A stretch of 17,849 nucleotides of DNA from Clostridium sp. UBA1056 (GCA_002316385.1 DCDL01000008.1:1-17849); one strand, 5' to 3'; positions 7,367 through 15,157 are shown, counted from the first letter of the stretch. Program-made: numbers and translations. Notes: a model not told the origin generated them from the sequence alone.

Positions 7367-8539
7367 ATGAATTACTTTGAAGAAAGCTTAAAATTGCATG
7401 AGGAAAAAGTTGGAAAGCTTGAAGTAATAAGTAAGGTAAAAGTTAGAACAAGAGAGGATTTAAGCTTGGCTTATACACCAGGAGTTGCAGAACCTTGTAG
7501 AAGAATCCATGAAAATGAAGAAGATGTGTACAAGTATACTTCAAAGGGTAATTTAGTTGCTGTAGTAACAGATGGGACAGCTGTCCTTGGGTTAGGAGAT
7601 ATAGGACCAAAGGCTGGACTTCCTGTAATGGAAGGTAAGGCAATATTATTTAAAGAGTTTGCAGATGTAGATGCATTCCCGATTTGTTTAGCAACAAAGG
7701 ATGTAGATGAAATAGTAAGAACTGTTAAGCTTATAGCTCCTGGATTTGGAGGAATCAATTTAGAGGATATTGGTGCACCAAGATGCTTTGAAATTGAAGA
7801 AAGATTAAAGAGTGAACTTGATATACCTGTATTTCATGATGATCAGCACGGAACTGCCATAGTTGTTCTAGCTGGACTTATAAATGCTTTAAAGGTAGTT
7901 GGAAAGAAGATAGAAGATATTAAGGTAGTAGTAAATGGCCCTGGAGCAGCAGGAACTGCAATAGTAAAATTATTATTATCTTCTGGAGTTAAGAATATAA
8001 TTGCTTGTGATAAGTTAGGTACTCTTTATAGAGGAAATGAAAACCTTGATGAGGCTAAGAGGGGACTAGCTAAGATTACTAATCCAGATAATGTTCAAGG
8101 CACTTTGGCTGATGCAATGGTAGGTGCTGATGTATTTATAGGGGTATCTGCTCCAGGAGTTGTATCACAGGATATGGTAAGGTCTATGAATAAAGATTCA
8201 ATACTCTTTGCAATGGCAAATCCAACTCCAGAAATTATGCCAGAGGAAGCAAAAACAGCAGGTGCAAGAGTAATAGGAACAGGTCGTTCAGATTTTCCAA
8301 ACCAAATTAACAACGTATTAGCTTTCCCAGGAATATTTAGAGGAGCTCTAGATGTTAGGGCAAAAGAAATAAATGAGGAAATGAAGATAGCAGCGGCTTA
8401 TGCTATAGCTTCTATGATAAAAGATGAAGACTTAAATGAGAACAATGTAATTCCGTATGCACTAGATAGAACTGTTGCAGCTAATGTATCTGAAGCAATA
8501 AAAAAGGCGGCAAGAGAAAGTGGTGCAGCAAGATTATAA
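7367..8539 (+). CDS. NAD(P)-dependent malic enzyme (oxaloacetate-decarboxylating)
   Basis: A 390-residue cytoplasmic enzyme converting malate to pyruvate and CO2 with reduction of NAD(P). It is the short bacterial form without a C-terminal phosphotransacetylase domain. Conserved parts in order are AYTPGVAEP with Tyr36, GPKAGLPVMEGKA with Lys91, the metal site INLEDIGAP (Glu133, Asp134) and FHDDQHGT (Asp158/159), the nucleotide-binding GPGAAG (191-196), and later MANPTPEI and FPNQINNVLAFPGIFRG. The ATG follows AGGAAGG at nine bases. It is 28 bases ahead of a KdgT-family permease and about 1.3 kb ahead of a CitA/CitB-type sensor pair, which places it in uptake and use of malate or a related acid. 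NAD versus NADP preference cannot be settled by eye. Confidence 0.95.
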   Translation: MNYFEESLKLHEEKVGKLEVISKVKVRTREDLSLAYTPGVAEPCRRIHENEEDVYKYTSKGNLVAVVTDGTAVLGLGDIGPKAGLPVMEGKAILFKEFADVDAFPICLATKDVDEIVRTVKLIAPGFGGINLEDIGAPRCFEIEERLKSELDIPVFHDDQHGTAIVVLAGLINALKVVGKKIEDIKVVVNGPGAAGTAIVKLLLSSGVKNIIACDKLGTLYRGNENLDEAKRGLAKITNPDNVQGTLADAMVGADVFIGVSAPGVVSQDMVRSMNKDSILFAMANPTPEIMPEEAKTAGARVIGTGRSDFPNQINNVLAFPGIFRGALDVRAKEINEEMKIAAAYAIASMIKDEDLNENNVIPYALDRTVAANVSEAIKKAARESGAARL

Positions 8540-8567
8540 AGTAAATAAAAAATAGGAGGGAATTAAT

Positions 8568-9539
8568 ATGCAAATTCCGATTAAGAAAACCCTTGATAAA
8601 ATTCCAGGTGGTATGATGGTTGTTCCTCTTTTTCTAGGGGTATTAGTTAATACATTTTTCCCACAAGTTCTAAATATTGGTGGTTTTACAACGGCATTAT
8701 TTGGACCAAAAGCATCAACAACAATTTTGGCCTGTTTTATGTTTTTAATTGGTTCACAAATTAACTTCAAATTAGCACCGAAGGCATTAAAGAAGGGTGC
8801 ATTATTAATAACAGGAAAATTTATAGTAGGTGCTGGTATTGGTATATTTGTAGGAAAAGTTTTTGGACCTGCTGGAGTGTTAGGTTTATCACCATTAGCC
8901 ATACTTTCGGCATTAACAAATTGTAATGGAGGATTATATGCATCTCTTGCTTCACAGTATGGTGACGAAACTGATGTAGGTGCTTACGCTTTATTATCTT
9001 TAAAAGATGGTCCATTTTTTACATTAGTTGCATTAGGTGCATCAGGACTTGCTCAAGTTCCTATTATGTCACTTGTAGCAGTATTAATTCCAATAGTAAT
9101 AGGAATGATTTTAGGAAATATTGACTCTGATATGAGAGCTTTCCTTGGAAGCAGTAAATTATTATTAATTCCATTCTTTTCTTTTCCATTAGGTGCAGGA
9201 ATGAATCTTGAAACTATTGTACAAGCTGGAGGACCTGGTATATTATTAGGAATAATAGCTTCCTTAACTGGAATAGGAGCTTATGCACTTCTAAAATTAT
9301 TTAAAGAAGAGCCTATAATTGGTTTAGCAACAGGGTCAACTGCAGGAAATGCTGTAGCGACGCCAGCTGCTGTTGCAGCAATAGATCCAACAGTAGCTGC
9401 TATAGCAACAATAGCTACTGCACAAGTTGCAGCAGCATGTGTAGTATCTGCTATCGTTTGTCCATTTATTGTTTCTTATGCATTTAAGGTACTTAGAAAT
9501 AAAAAAATTAAAAAATTAAATAGTGAAGCTAGTGCATGA
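8568..9539 (+). CDS. KdgT-family (2-keto-3-deoxygluconate permease-like) transporter
   Basis: A 323-residue membrane carrier with about ten hydrophobic segments. The opening IKKTLDKIPGGMMVVPLFLG, the SALTNCNGGLYASL block (about 110-123) and the late GSTAGNAVATPAAVAAIDP block are typical of the KdgT family, whose named member imports 2-keto-3-deoxygluconate by proton symport. No pectin or uronate genes are nearby. It is instead directly after malic enzyme (28-base gap, TAGGAGGG at 8553-8560) and before a dicarboxylate-type sensor kinase. I therefore infer that this member carries malate or another small carboxylate. The family call is firm; the substrate is not. Confidence 0.85.
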   Translation: MQIPIKKTLDKIPGGMMVVPLFLGVLVNTFFPQVLNIGGFTTALFGPKASTTILACFMFLIGSQINFKLAPKALKKGALLITGKFIVGAGIGIFVGKVFGPAGVLGLSPLAILSALTNCNGGLYASLASQYGDETDVGAYALLSLKDGPFFTLVALGASGLAQVPIMSLVAVLIPIVIGMILGNIDSDMRAFLGSSKLLLIPFFSFPLGAGMNLETIVQAGGPGILLGIIASLTGIGAYALLKLFKEEPIIGLATGSTAGNAVATPAAVAAIDPTVAAIATIATAQVAAACVVSAIVCPFIVSYAFKVLRNKKIKKLNSEASA

Positions 9540-9675
9540 TAAAAAATGATTATTAAAATTTCAATACAATATTTTTCTACCTATAATAAATAACATAAAG
9601 TAAAGCGAACTTATAAATACTAAATTTAGCCTATGGGTAAGGTTAAATAACATATAATTAGATAGATATTAAATT

Positions 9676-9790
9676 AAACACGGAAAAATGGAAGACAATA
9701 ATGAAAGAAGTGCTATATAATAGGATTGAAATATCTATTCCTATAGTAATCCTTCTATCTGTATTCATGGTCTTCTATGATTCCGTGTTT
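9676..9790 (+). terminator. Long imperfect palindrome with T-run, probable terminator of the malic enzyme-permease unit
   Basis: The left arm begins AAACACGGAA (9676-9685) and the right arm ends TTCCGTGTTT (9781-9790), followed by more T. The outer 21 positions pair with three mismatches, one of them a G-T wobble, and continue through GGAAGAC/GTCTTCT. A second inner stem forms from ATAGGA (9720-9725) and TCCTAT (9739-9744). At 115 bases it is far longer than a usual terminator and close in size to the 7041-7152 palindrome, though the sequences differ. Bases 9540-9675 between permease and hairpin hold nothing recognisable. Confidence 0.5.
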
Positions 9791-9839
9791 TTTAATTAAA
9801 AAACCTAGATTTGCACATATTAAAGTTGGGGTGATGAAT

Positions 9840-11447
9840 GTGAAAAAAACCATGAAATTGCAAACAAAGCTTACTATACTGATTATTGTAGTAGTGTTTA
9901 TTTCTATATCTATAATCATTTTTTTTGTTACCTCATGGATGAGTAGAAATATTGAAAGCAGGGCTAGAACTAATATTATGAATGTGTCTGAGATGGTAGC
10001 ACATTCTAAAGAAATAATAGATGAACTAAAGATAAAGGATCCTAACAAAACTATTGGACCCTATATTGATATGCAGCTTAAAAATTTAGATCAGATTCAG
10101 TATATAATAGTAGCGGACACTGACGGAATTAGATATTCTCATCCTAATCCACAGATGATAGGTAAAAAATTTGTGGGAGGAGATGAATTTATGGTAGTTA
10201 AAGAAGGAGAGACATACATTTCTGAGGCTACTGGAACACTGGGAAAATCATTGAGAGCATTTACTCCAATATATGATACAGAAAGTGGGGAAGAGATAGG
10301 CTTTGTTTCTGTAGGTACACTTACACATAGCATTGAAGAAGCTAAGCATATGGCCATATTATATATAATATTAATTTCTTTTGGTGCTTTGGCGGTAGGT
10401 ATAGTAGGAGCCTTTCTGCTAGCTAATAACATAAAGAATACTTTACTAGGACTTGAGCCTGAGGAAATAACAAAGCTGTATAATGAAAAGATGGGAATTA
10501 TCGATGCAATTTATGAAGGGTTAATAGCTGTTGATAATAAAGGAAAGATTACCCTTATAAATGATTCAGCACTAAATATATTACATTATGAAAACAAGAT
10601 TGATAAAAGTGATATTATAGGTAAGAACATAGAAGAGGTTCTTCCGACAACGCATTTGATTACAGTTTTGGAAACAGGAGAATGTGAATTTGGCAAAGAG
10701 CAGAGGACAAATAATACTGTAATAATGACTAATAGAATTCCTATAAAAGATAGAGGAAAGATTGTTGGAGCTATTGCTACCTTTAGAGATAAAACAGAGG
10801 TGACAAGACTAGCAGAGGAGCTTACCGGTGTAAAAAAGATGGCATGGTCCTTGAGGGCTCAAAATCATGAATTTATGAATAAGCTTCATACTATTGCCGG
10901 GTTAATACAACTTGAGGAGTATGATGAAGCACTACAATTTATATCTGATGTAGCTAAAAGCAGATATAAAATAAGCAGTATTTTAACGAAAAGAATAAAG
11001 GATCCGTCTTTATCGGCAATATTGCTTTCAAAGTATAACAAGGCTGAAGAGAGTAGAATTAAGTTTAAAATAGACGAATCCTCCAATCTTAGGTACCTAC
11101 CTCAATATGTGACCTCTGATGAGATCGTATCAGTAGTAGGAAATTTAGTTGAGAATTCCTTAGATGCGGTTAGTAATGATGGAGACGGGGAAATCTATAT
11201 AAAAATAGTACAACATAAGGATTGGCTTGAGATAAAAGTTAAGGATAATGGTCCTGGAATTAAAGAGAAGTACAGAAATAAGATTTATGAGCAAGGATTC
11301 ACTACTAAAGAAGGGCAAAGAGGTCATGGCATGTATATTGTAAGGAAAATAATTGAAGAGGCTAATGGTAGCATTGAATTTAAGGTAGATAAAGGAGTTC
11401 TTTGGGATATAACTATACCTATGGTAAGAGGTGAACAGCTTGATTGA
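9840..11447 (+). CDS. CitA/DcuS/DctS-type sensor histidine kinase for carboxylates
   Basis: About 535 residues. TM1 spans roughly 10-31, then an extracytoplasmic PAS/Cache domain (about 33-170) with the family ligand motif RYSHPNPQMIGKKFVGGDE, which binds citrate, fumarate or malate in known members. TM2 is at about 172-195, a cytoplasmic PAS domain at about 215-325, then the kinase core. The H-box is LRAQNHEFMNKLHT with phospho-acceptor His343, the N-box GNLVENSLDAV holds Asn435/Asn439, and the nucleotide site has DNGPG (469-473) and GHG (495-497). GGGGTG (9828-9833) best serves the GTG at 9840; the ATG at 9834 touches that site, and a further in-frame upstream ATG lies in the hairpin. It overlaps the response regulator gene by eight bases. 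Confidence 0.9.
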   Translation: MKKTMKLQTKLTILIIVVVFISISIIIFFVTSWMSRNIESRARTNIMNVSEMVAHSKEIIDELKIKDPNKTIGPYIDMQLKNLDQIQYIIVADTDGIRYSHPNPQMIGKKFVGGDEFMVVKEGETYISEATGTLGKSLRAFTPIYDTESGEEIGFVSVGTLTHSIEEAKHMAILYIILISFGALAVGIVGAFLLANNIKNTLLGLEPEEITKLYNEKMGIIDAIYEGLIAVDNKGKITLINDSALNILHYENKIDKSDIIGKNIEEVLPTTHLITVLETGECEFGKEQRTNNTVIMTNRIPIKDRGKIVGAIATFRDKTEVTRLAEELTGVKKMAWSLRAQNHEFMNKLHTIAGLIQLEEYDEALQFISDVAKSRYKISSILTKRIKDPSLSAILLSKYNKAEESRIKFKIDESSNLRYLPQYVTSDEIVSVVGNLVENSLDAVSNDGDGEIYIKIVQHKDWLEIKVKDNGPGIKEKYRNKIYEQGFTTKEGQRGHGMYIVRKIIEEANGSIEFKVDKGVLWDITIPMVRGEQLD

Positions 11448-12114
11448 AGTAATGATTGTTGAAGACGACCCTATGGTAAGAGAGATAAATTCAAAGTTTT
11501 TGAAAAAGGTGGAAAGCTTTAACCTGTATAAGGCAGTAGGTAATCTTACTGATGCTAAGAAATTTATTGTGGAAAGGAAGCCAGACTTAATATTGCTAGA
11601 TGTTTTTCTTCCTAAAGAAAATGGTATTGATTTTTTAAAATGGCTTCGAAATAAGGAAATTGATGTAGACGTAATATTAATCACTGCAGATAAGACTACA
11701 GAAAGAGTGCAGGAAGCTTTTAGGTATGGAGCTGTGGATTACTTAATAAAACCTTTTAGCTTTGAGCGATTTAAAGAGGCACTTATTCAGTTTAAGGAAA
11801 GGCACTATGGATTTAAAAAAGGAGATGAAATTGAACAAAGTGCATTGGATAAATTAATTTCAAATGCTGCTGTAGTTCAGGAAGAGGAAGGACTTGCAAA
11901 AGGCCTTAATAAATATACTTATAAATCTATATGGGAAGAGATAGAGCGTAAAGATTCGGAACATTTTACTGCTGAAGAATTATCGGAAAAAGTAAAGGTA
12001 GCGAGAGTTACTATTAGAAGATATTTGGAGTACATGGAGAAAGAAGGAGAACTAGAAAAACTAGTGGAGTATGGAAAGGTAGGAAGACCGCAGCATAAGT
12101 TTAGAAAGTTATAA
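11440..12114 (+). CDS. CitB/DctR-type response regulator
   Basis: About 224 residues. The receiver domain (1-120) has acidic pocket Asp9-Asp10, phospho-acceptor Asp54 in LLDVFLPKENG, Thr83 and Lys104 in YLIKPF. A linker leads to a C-terminal winged-helix domain, with recognition region FTAEELSEKVKVARVTIRRYLEYM and the closing GRPQHKFR typical of the CitB family. AAGAGGTGA (11426-11434) fits a TTG start at 11440, giving the usual MIEVMIVEDDPM opening; a GTG at 11431 is in frame but lies inside that ribosome site. The start overlaps the kinase stop, so the pair is translationally coupled. The likely target is the malic enzyme-permease unit upstream, with candidate sites at 7279-7320 and 12133-12198. 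Confidence 0.92.
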   Translation: MIEVMIVEDDPMVREINSKFLKKVESFNLYKAVGNLTDAKKFIVERKPDLILLDVFLPKENGIDFLKWLRNKEIDVDVILITADKTTERVQEAFRYGAVDYLIKPFSFERFKEALIQFKERHYGFKKGDEIEQSALDKLISNAAVVQEEEGLAKGLNKYTYKSIWEEIERKDSEHFTAEELSEKVKVARVTIRRYLEYMEKEGELEKLVEYGKVGRPQHKFRKL

Positions 12115-12717
12115 AGTTATATAGAAAAATATTTAAAATGTTATAAAGGGGAATATTTAAATATTTAGCATTTTAACATTACAACATTTTAAAATGTTGC
12201 GTTATATAGGGGATTTAAGTAGAATTATCCTTCAAAGCCTTAATAAAGCTGGAATGTTCATAGTAGTAAACAGTACTTTAACCAGTGTTATAGATAAATT
12301 TAAACCGTATTAAGAAGAGCGATGATAAGGATATATTTTTGAACTTATTACTAGATTTTTTATAAAAGATAGGATTATAGAAGTTGAAAAGGAAGAGTTT
12401 AACCTTTTGTGGTTGTATTTATAATCTATATATGGTATATTTAGGGTGATAATTTTGAAAGGAGTGGTTGCGTATGATTAAGAAGGATAATAGATTTTTA
12501 TTAAATTTATATATGCAGCTATTCCAGATGAAAGTTATTAAAGTTAGTTTTGTTTTATAGATATATTAATGTTGATGTTATGAATCAATATTATGAAGAT
12601 GAATTTATTAACCTTGGAGTAGTTTATTTTAACTGTTTCAGGGTATTTTTATACCTAAATTTGGCTTAGCTGCATATAGAAATGGGGAAATTATATATTA
12701 TAAAGGGGTGTAAAAAA
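12115..12717. other. Gene-poor stretch with clustered palindromes and decayed-looking coding
   Basis: No convincing gene in about 600 bases. The first 100 bases hold a cluster of AACATT/AATGTT motifs (see 12133-12213). Further on, several short open stretches occur in changing frames. One is a 28-codon frame (12474-12560) with a good AAAGGAG (12458-12464) and ATG. Another is an ATG-led 39-codon frame at 12194-12313 without a ribosome site. The stops and frame changes look like an eroded gene, but I cannot name it. The last 20 bases carry AAAGGGGTG (12702-12710), the ribosome site of the GNAT gene. Confidence 0.5.
12133..12213. promoter_or_regulatory. Cluster of 8-bp-periodic CATT motifs and palindromes, candidate regulator binding region
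   Basis: CATT occurs at 12169, 12177 and 12185, exactly eight bases apart, followed by an inverted AATG at 12193. CAACATTTTAAAATGTTG (12182-12199) is a perfect 18-base palindrome, and AATATTTAAATATT (12152-12165) a perfect 14-base one. TTTAAAATGTT followed shortly by TTATA and AGGGGA occurs twice, at about 12132 and 12188. TTTAAAATGTT (12132-12142) can also pair with its copy in reverse at 12184-12194, so part of this may act as a terminator for the two-component operon. Confidence 0.35.
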
Positions 12718-13242
12718 ATGACATTTGAAAAGTTAAATGAAAAGTATTTAGAGGATGCAGTTAAGCTTGCGCAAGCACAATACAATATGGAGCAGAAACA
12801 TATTGAAGCCTTATATGAAAAAGACTATAAAGATGTTCTGACTGATTTATTGAGTAATATTTTTAAGAATAAGCACGGCTTGGTAGCTGTTGAGAGAGGA
12901 AAAGTATTAGGATATTTAAGTTTTTGGGGAAGTATGAATGGCCATTTTGGTAATGTTAAAGGTTCATTTTCTCAGTTATTTGCAAATGCTTATTGCGGAG
13001 AAAGCAGGGATAAAATAGCATCACTTCTATTTCAATATACATCAGAAGAAATGACTAAGGAAGAAATTTTAAGTTATGCAATTTGTCTATATAGCCATGA
13101 TGTTGAAATTATAAAATCTTTGACATTGAATGGATTTGGTATCAGGTGTAGCGATGCAATCAGAAATGTTAACAAGCCACTCAATATTAAAATTAACACA
13201 GAATATTCTTATGATGAAATACATTATGGGGAAGAGGGATGA
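12718..13242 (+). CDS. N-terminal part of the split GNAT protein
   Basis: 174 codons from the ATG that follows AAAGGGGTG (12702-12710) at seven bases; an in-frame ATG at 12682 has no ribosome site. It has a GNAT-like alpha/beta pattern: AVKLAQAQYNMEQ helix, HGLVAVERGKVLGYLSFWG strands near 55-75, and a later ILSYAICLYSHDVEIIKSLTLNGFG segment that matches the closing part of such a fold. The usual Q/R-x-x-G-x-G/A acetyl-CoA loop is not evident, so this half may not be catalytic alone. It should be expressed as it stands, ending in EEG. Confidence 0.7.
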   Translation: MTFEKLNEKYLEDAVKLAQAQYNMEQKHIEALYEKDYKDVLTDLLSNIFKNKHGLVAVERGKVLGYLSFWGSMNGHFGNVKGSFSQLFANAYCGESRDKIASLLFQYTSEEMTKEEILSYAICLYSHDVEIIKSLTLNGFGIRCSDAIRNVNKPLNIKINTEYSYDEIHYGEEG

Positions 13243-13275
13243 CTGTTAGCATTAAGTAACAGTTTAGTAAGACAT

Positions 13276-13671
13276 ATGAGAAAGAGCCCTACTTATTTTC
13301 CGAAGGAGGAGCTTTCAGAAGAGGAATTTACTAAGAGATGCTATAATAGGCAATCACGTTTCTTTATTGCCAAGGATAAATCAGAAATAATAGGATATTT
13401 AGAAATTGCCAATGAGGGAGAAACATTTATTACTGGAGAACCAGACTATTTGCATATTTGTGGAGCATATTTGAAAGAAGACTATCGCGGTGAAAATATA
13501 ATTCAGAGTTTACTTTCCTTTGTTATTGAAATACTAAAGAAGGATGGTATAAAGCGATTAGGCGTGGATTTTGAGACAATTAATCCAACTGCATCAAGGT
13601 TTTGGGGAAAGTATTTTGATAGTTATACTTACAGCCTCGTTAGAAGAATTGATGAAAGAATTCTTAGATAA
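13276..13671 (+). CDS. C-terminal GNAT domain of the split protein
   Basis: 131 codons from the first ATG after the TGA, but no ribosome site precedes this ATG, so independent translation is doubtful. The catalytic GNAT features are here: the central strand RFFIAKDKSEIIGYLEIA, the acetyl-CoA motif A region AYLKEDYRGENIIQSLL (with RGENI in place of the common R-x-x-G-x-G/A), then a C-terminal IKRLGVDFETINPTASRFWGKY block typical of motif B. If translation cannot restart or read through, this domain is lost to the cell. Confidence 0.55.
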   Translation: MRKSPTYFPKEELSEEEFTKRCYNRQSRFFIAKDKSEIIGYLEIANEGETFITGEPDYLHICGAYLKEDYRGENIIQSLLSFVIEILKKDGIKRLGVDFETINPTASRFWGKYFDSYTYSLVRRIDERILR

Positions 13672-13780
13672 AAAACTAATTTAATAATAAGTATATTAGC
13701 ATTATGAGATGTTAATTTATTTAGTTGTTTTCCTCTTATGCATAAGGTTAGAATTATTTATAATACTGTTGATATAGACA

Positions 13781-13815
13781 TAAAAAAAGGACTTATTTTA
13801 ATAAAGTAAGTCCTT
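13781..13815 (-). terminator. Intrinsic terminator of the DUF5131 gene
   Basis: AAGGACTTA (13787-13795) pairs with TAAGTCCTT (13807-13815). On the minus strand the stem is followed by a run of seven T (complement of 13782-13788), placing it about 80 bases after the DUF5131 stop. Between 13816 and 13895 nothing else is evident. Confidence 0.8.
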
Positions 13816-13895
13816 GATACTTCTTTAAAGAAGATAGCGAACTAGCATAACTTTACATTGTGCCCATCCCCTGTAGCCTCTCTTTAAACGAGTAA

Positions 13896-14603
13896 TTAAC
13901 AGTCAATATTTGCTTTTCTTGCTTGACTACATAAATCTCTGACATTAAGTGCGTATTCCTTACCATCTTTGATAAAGTGAGTTCCACATTGTCTAAACTC
14001 AAAATGAACTCCTTTAGTTATGCACTGCTCTCGAATAGATAAAACCCAATTGTAATTCAGCGGTCTTGCATTTCTATCAGATTCACCGCCAACTACCACC
14101 AATTCAGCATTATCCAGATATTTTGCTATATTTATATCTTCAATAATTGGCTGGCAAATTACATTCCTATGCTTTATTGGAAGGTTAGCAAATATAGGTA
14201 GCCTAAAGTCCGCTCTATCTTGATTTTCAACAGTGCAGCCAACAGCCACATTATTATATCCATTGTTCCAGTCATTCGGAATACATTGCAAAAACCTTTC
14301 GATTCTCTTTGTGAGAAAAATGAAATTCAAGTCCGAGCGTTCTCTTATCATTTCCCAACATTCTTCTCTCCATTGGTCAGCCTCTTCAATAAGAAAATCT
14401 GTAGAAAAGCATAGGCACACGGTTTGACCTGATTTAATTTTATATTCACCTTTTTTATTCTTTGCAACAGGTACATTAAAGTTATCTGTTTTTACAATAG
14501 TAGTTGTGTCTACTCCTATTTTGGCATCACCTTTATGAATATAGCAATATTTACATCCTTCGCTATATTTATGACAGCCACGCCACGGATTCCACATTAC
14601 CAT
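13896..14603 (-). CDS. DUF5131 (phage Gp37/Gp68-like) three-cysteine protein
   Basis: A 235-residue protein opening with WNPWRGCHKYSEGCKYCYIH: cysteines at 10, 17 and 20 in a C-x6-C-x2-C layout, close to an iron-sulphur (radical-SAM-like) site. Later blocks fit the family: CLCFSTDFLIEEADQWREECW, FIFLTKRIERF, NVAVGCTVENQ, and ELVVVGGESDRNARPLNYNWV. The family is found in phages and mobile DNA and often next to a three-Cys-motif partner (TcmP); no such partner lies here. Its reaction is not known to me. The ATG follows AGGTGG (complement of 14611-14616) at seven bases, and a TATAAT on the minus strand lies at 14636-14641. It is a lone gene among accessory genes, so acquisition by transfer is plausible. 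Confidence 0.85.
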   Translation of the reverse strand: MVMWNPWRGCHKYSEGCKYCYIHKGDAKIGVDTTTIVKTDNFNVPVAKNKKGEYKIKSGQTVCLCFSTDFLIEEADQWREECWEMIRERSDLNFIFLTKRIERFLQCIPNDWNNGYNNVAVGCTVENQDRADFRLPIFANLPIKHRNVICQPIIEDINIAKYLDNAELVVVGGESDRNARPLNYNWVLSIREQCITKGVHFEFRQCGTHFIKDGKEYALNVRDLCSQARKANIDC

Positions 14604-14729
14604 AGCAACACCACCTAAAATTTCGATTTGTCATAATTATACGAAATACTTGTACCAACAACTACATCTTCTATTTTTTAAATAATAAGACAACAATCCA
14701 ATATTTTTTCTAATACCTTTTCCTTGTCA

Positions 14730-14957
14730 TCACAATATACTAAATGTACCATACTTAATTCTCTTTTTAGAAACTGGAATCCATACTTCATACTTGGCAT
14801 GCTCTGGGTCTGAATTTAAATACACTTCAATATCTGGTGCATTCCCATATTCATATCCTGAAGTTGGAAGCCATTCAGTTACAATTCTTTTTTCTAGTTC
14901 TTGTATAGATTGATTATTTCCTAATATTTGGCACACAATTTTTTGCAATTTTAAATT
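14730..14957 (-). pseudogene. Remnant of a GyrI-like/AraC effector-binding domain
   Basis: About 72-75 codons ending in EWLPTSGYEYGNAPDIEVYL and KYEVWIPVSKK. This is the C-terminal end of the GyrI-like small-molecule-binding domain that closes many AraC- and MerR-type regulators (normally about 150 residues, often after a DNA-binding domain). The first half of the domain and any DNA-binding part are missing. The frame has no ATG; only a TTG at 14946-14948 could start it, without a ribosome site. A stop lies a few codons further upstream, and I found no matching sequence in the other frames there. I read it as a truncated leftover gene. Confidence 0.65.
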
Positions 14958-15115
14958 AATGTGACGAATTAATTATAACATAAGTTTACCGTTATTTTCC
15001 AATGATATCTGAATTGATAATAAATTAGCATATAACCATATTAGTAAATAAAATTTCAGTATTAAATGCTATTTTGAAATATATATTATTATGCTGATAA
15101 CTCTTATCTTACGAC

Positions 15116-15157
15116 ACAAAAATGCCGTATGGTTCATTACTGAATACTACGGCATTT
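15116..15157 (-). terminator. Intrinsic terminator of the alpha/beta hydrolase gene
   Basis: AAATGCCGTA (15120-15129) and TACGGCATTT (15148-15157) form a ten-pair stem with an 18-base loop. Read on the minus strand the stem runs into TTTTTG, 55 bases after the hydrolase stop. Upstream of it, 14958-15115 shows nothing else that I can name. Confidence 0.8.

Larger units (their letters stand above)
12718..13671 (+). pseudogene. GNAT-family acetyltransferase gene split by one in-frame TGA
   Basis: Two open frames, 12718-13242 and 13243-13671, lie in the same frame and are separated only by TGA at 13240-13242. Read through, they give one protein of about 317 positions: a degenerate N-terminal GNAT-like half and a C-terminal GNAT domain with the acetyl-CoA loop. 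Right after the TGA the frame continues with LLALSNSLVRHMRKSP, sensible protein-like sequence before the first ATG of the second half. To my knowledge of this clostridial family, single-chain proteins of about this length and order are normal. A nonsense mutation is the simple reading. A perfect seven-base inverted repeat, ACTGTTA (13242-13248) and TAACAGT (13257-13263), begins on the last base of the stop. Confidence 0.75.

Noticed and set aside
7443..7758. Minus-strand open frames inside the malic enzyme gene
   Set aside because: Lie wholly inside a strongly conserved enzyme gene, with no family features or ribosome sites; shadows of its codon pattern. The same applies to minus-strand frames inside the uppP, KdgT, sensor kinase and regulator genes, and plus-strand frames inside the propeller and DUF5131 genes.
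12133..12213. CRISPR-like array from the repeated short motifs
   Set aside because: Repeats are only 4-11 bases, with no repeat-spacer regularity of CRISPR size and no cas genes.
12474..12560. 28-codon ORF with AAAGGAG ribosome site as a small protein gene
   Set aside because: The composition is unremarkable, the stretch around it changes frame repeatedly, and no family or membrane pattern is evident; left inside the gene-poor record.
13240..13263. Selenocysteine insertion at the in-frame TGA, with the adjacent stem as a SECIS element
   Set aside because: The stem is only seven pairs and starts on the stop codon itself, the loop GCATTAAG shows no known SECIS signature, and GNAT enzymes are not known selenoproteins. 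Kept only as a remote option within the split-gene finding.
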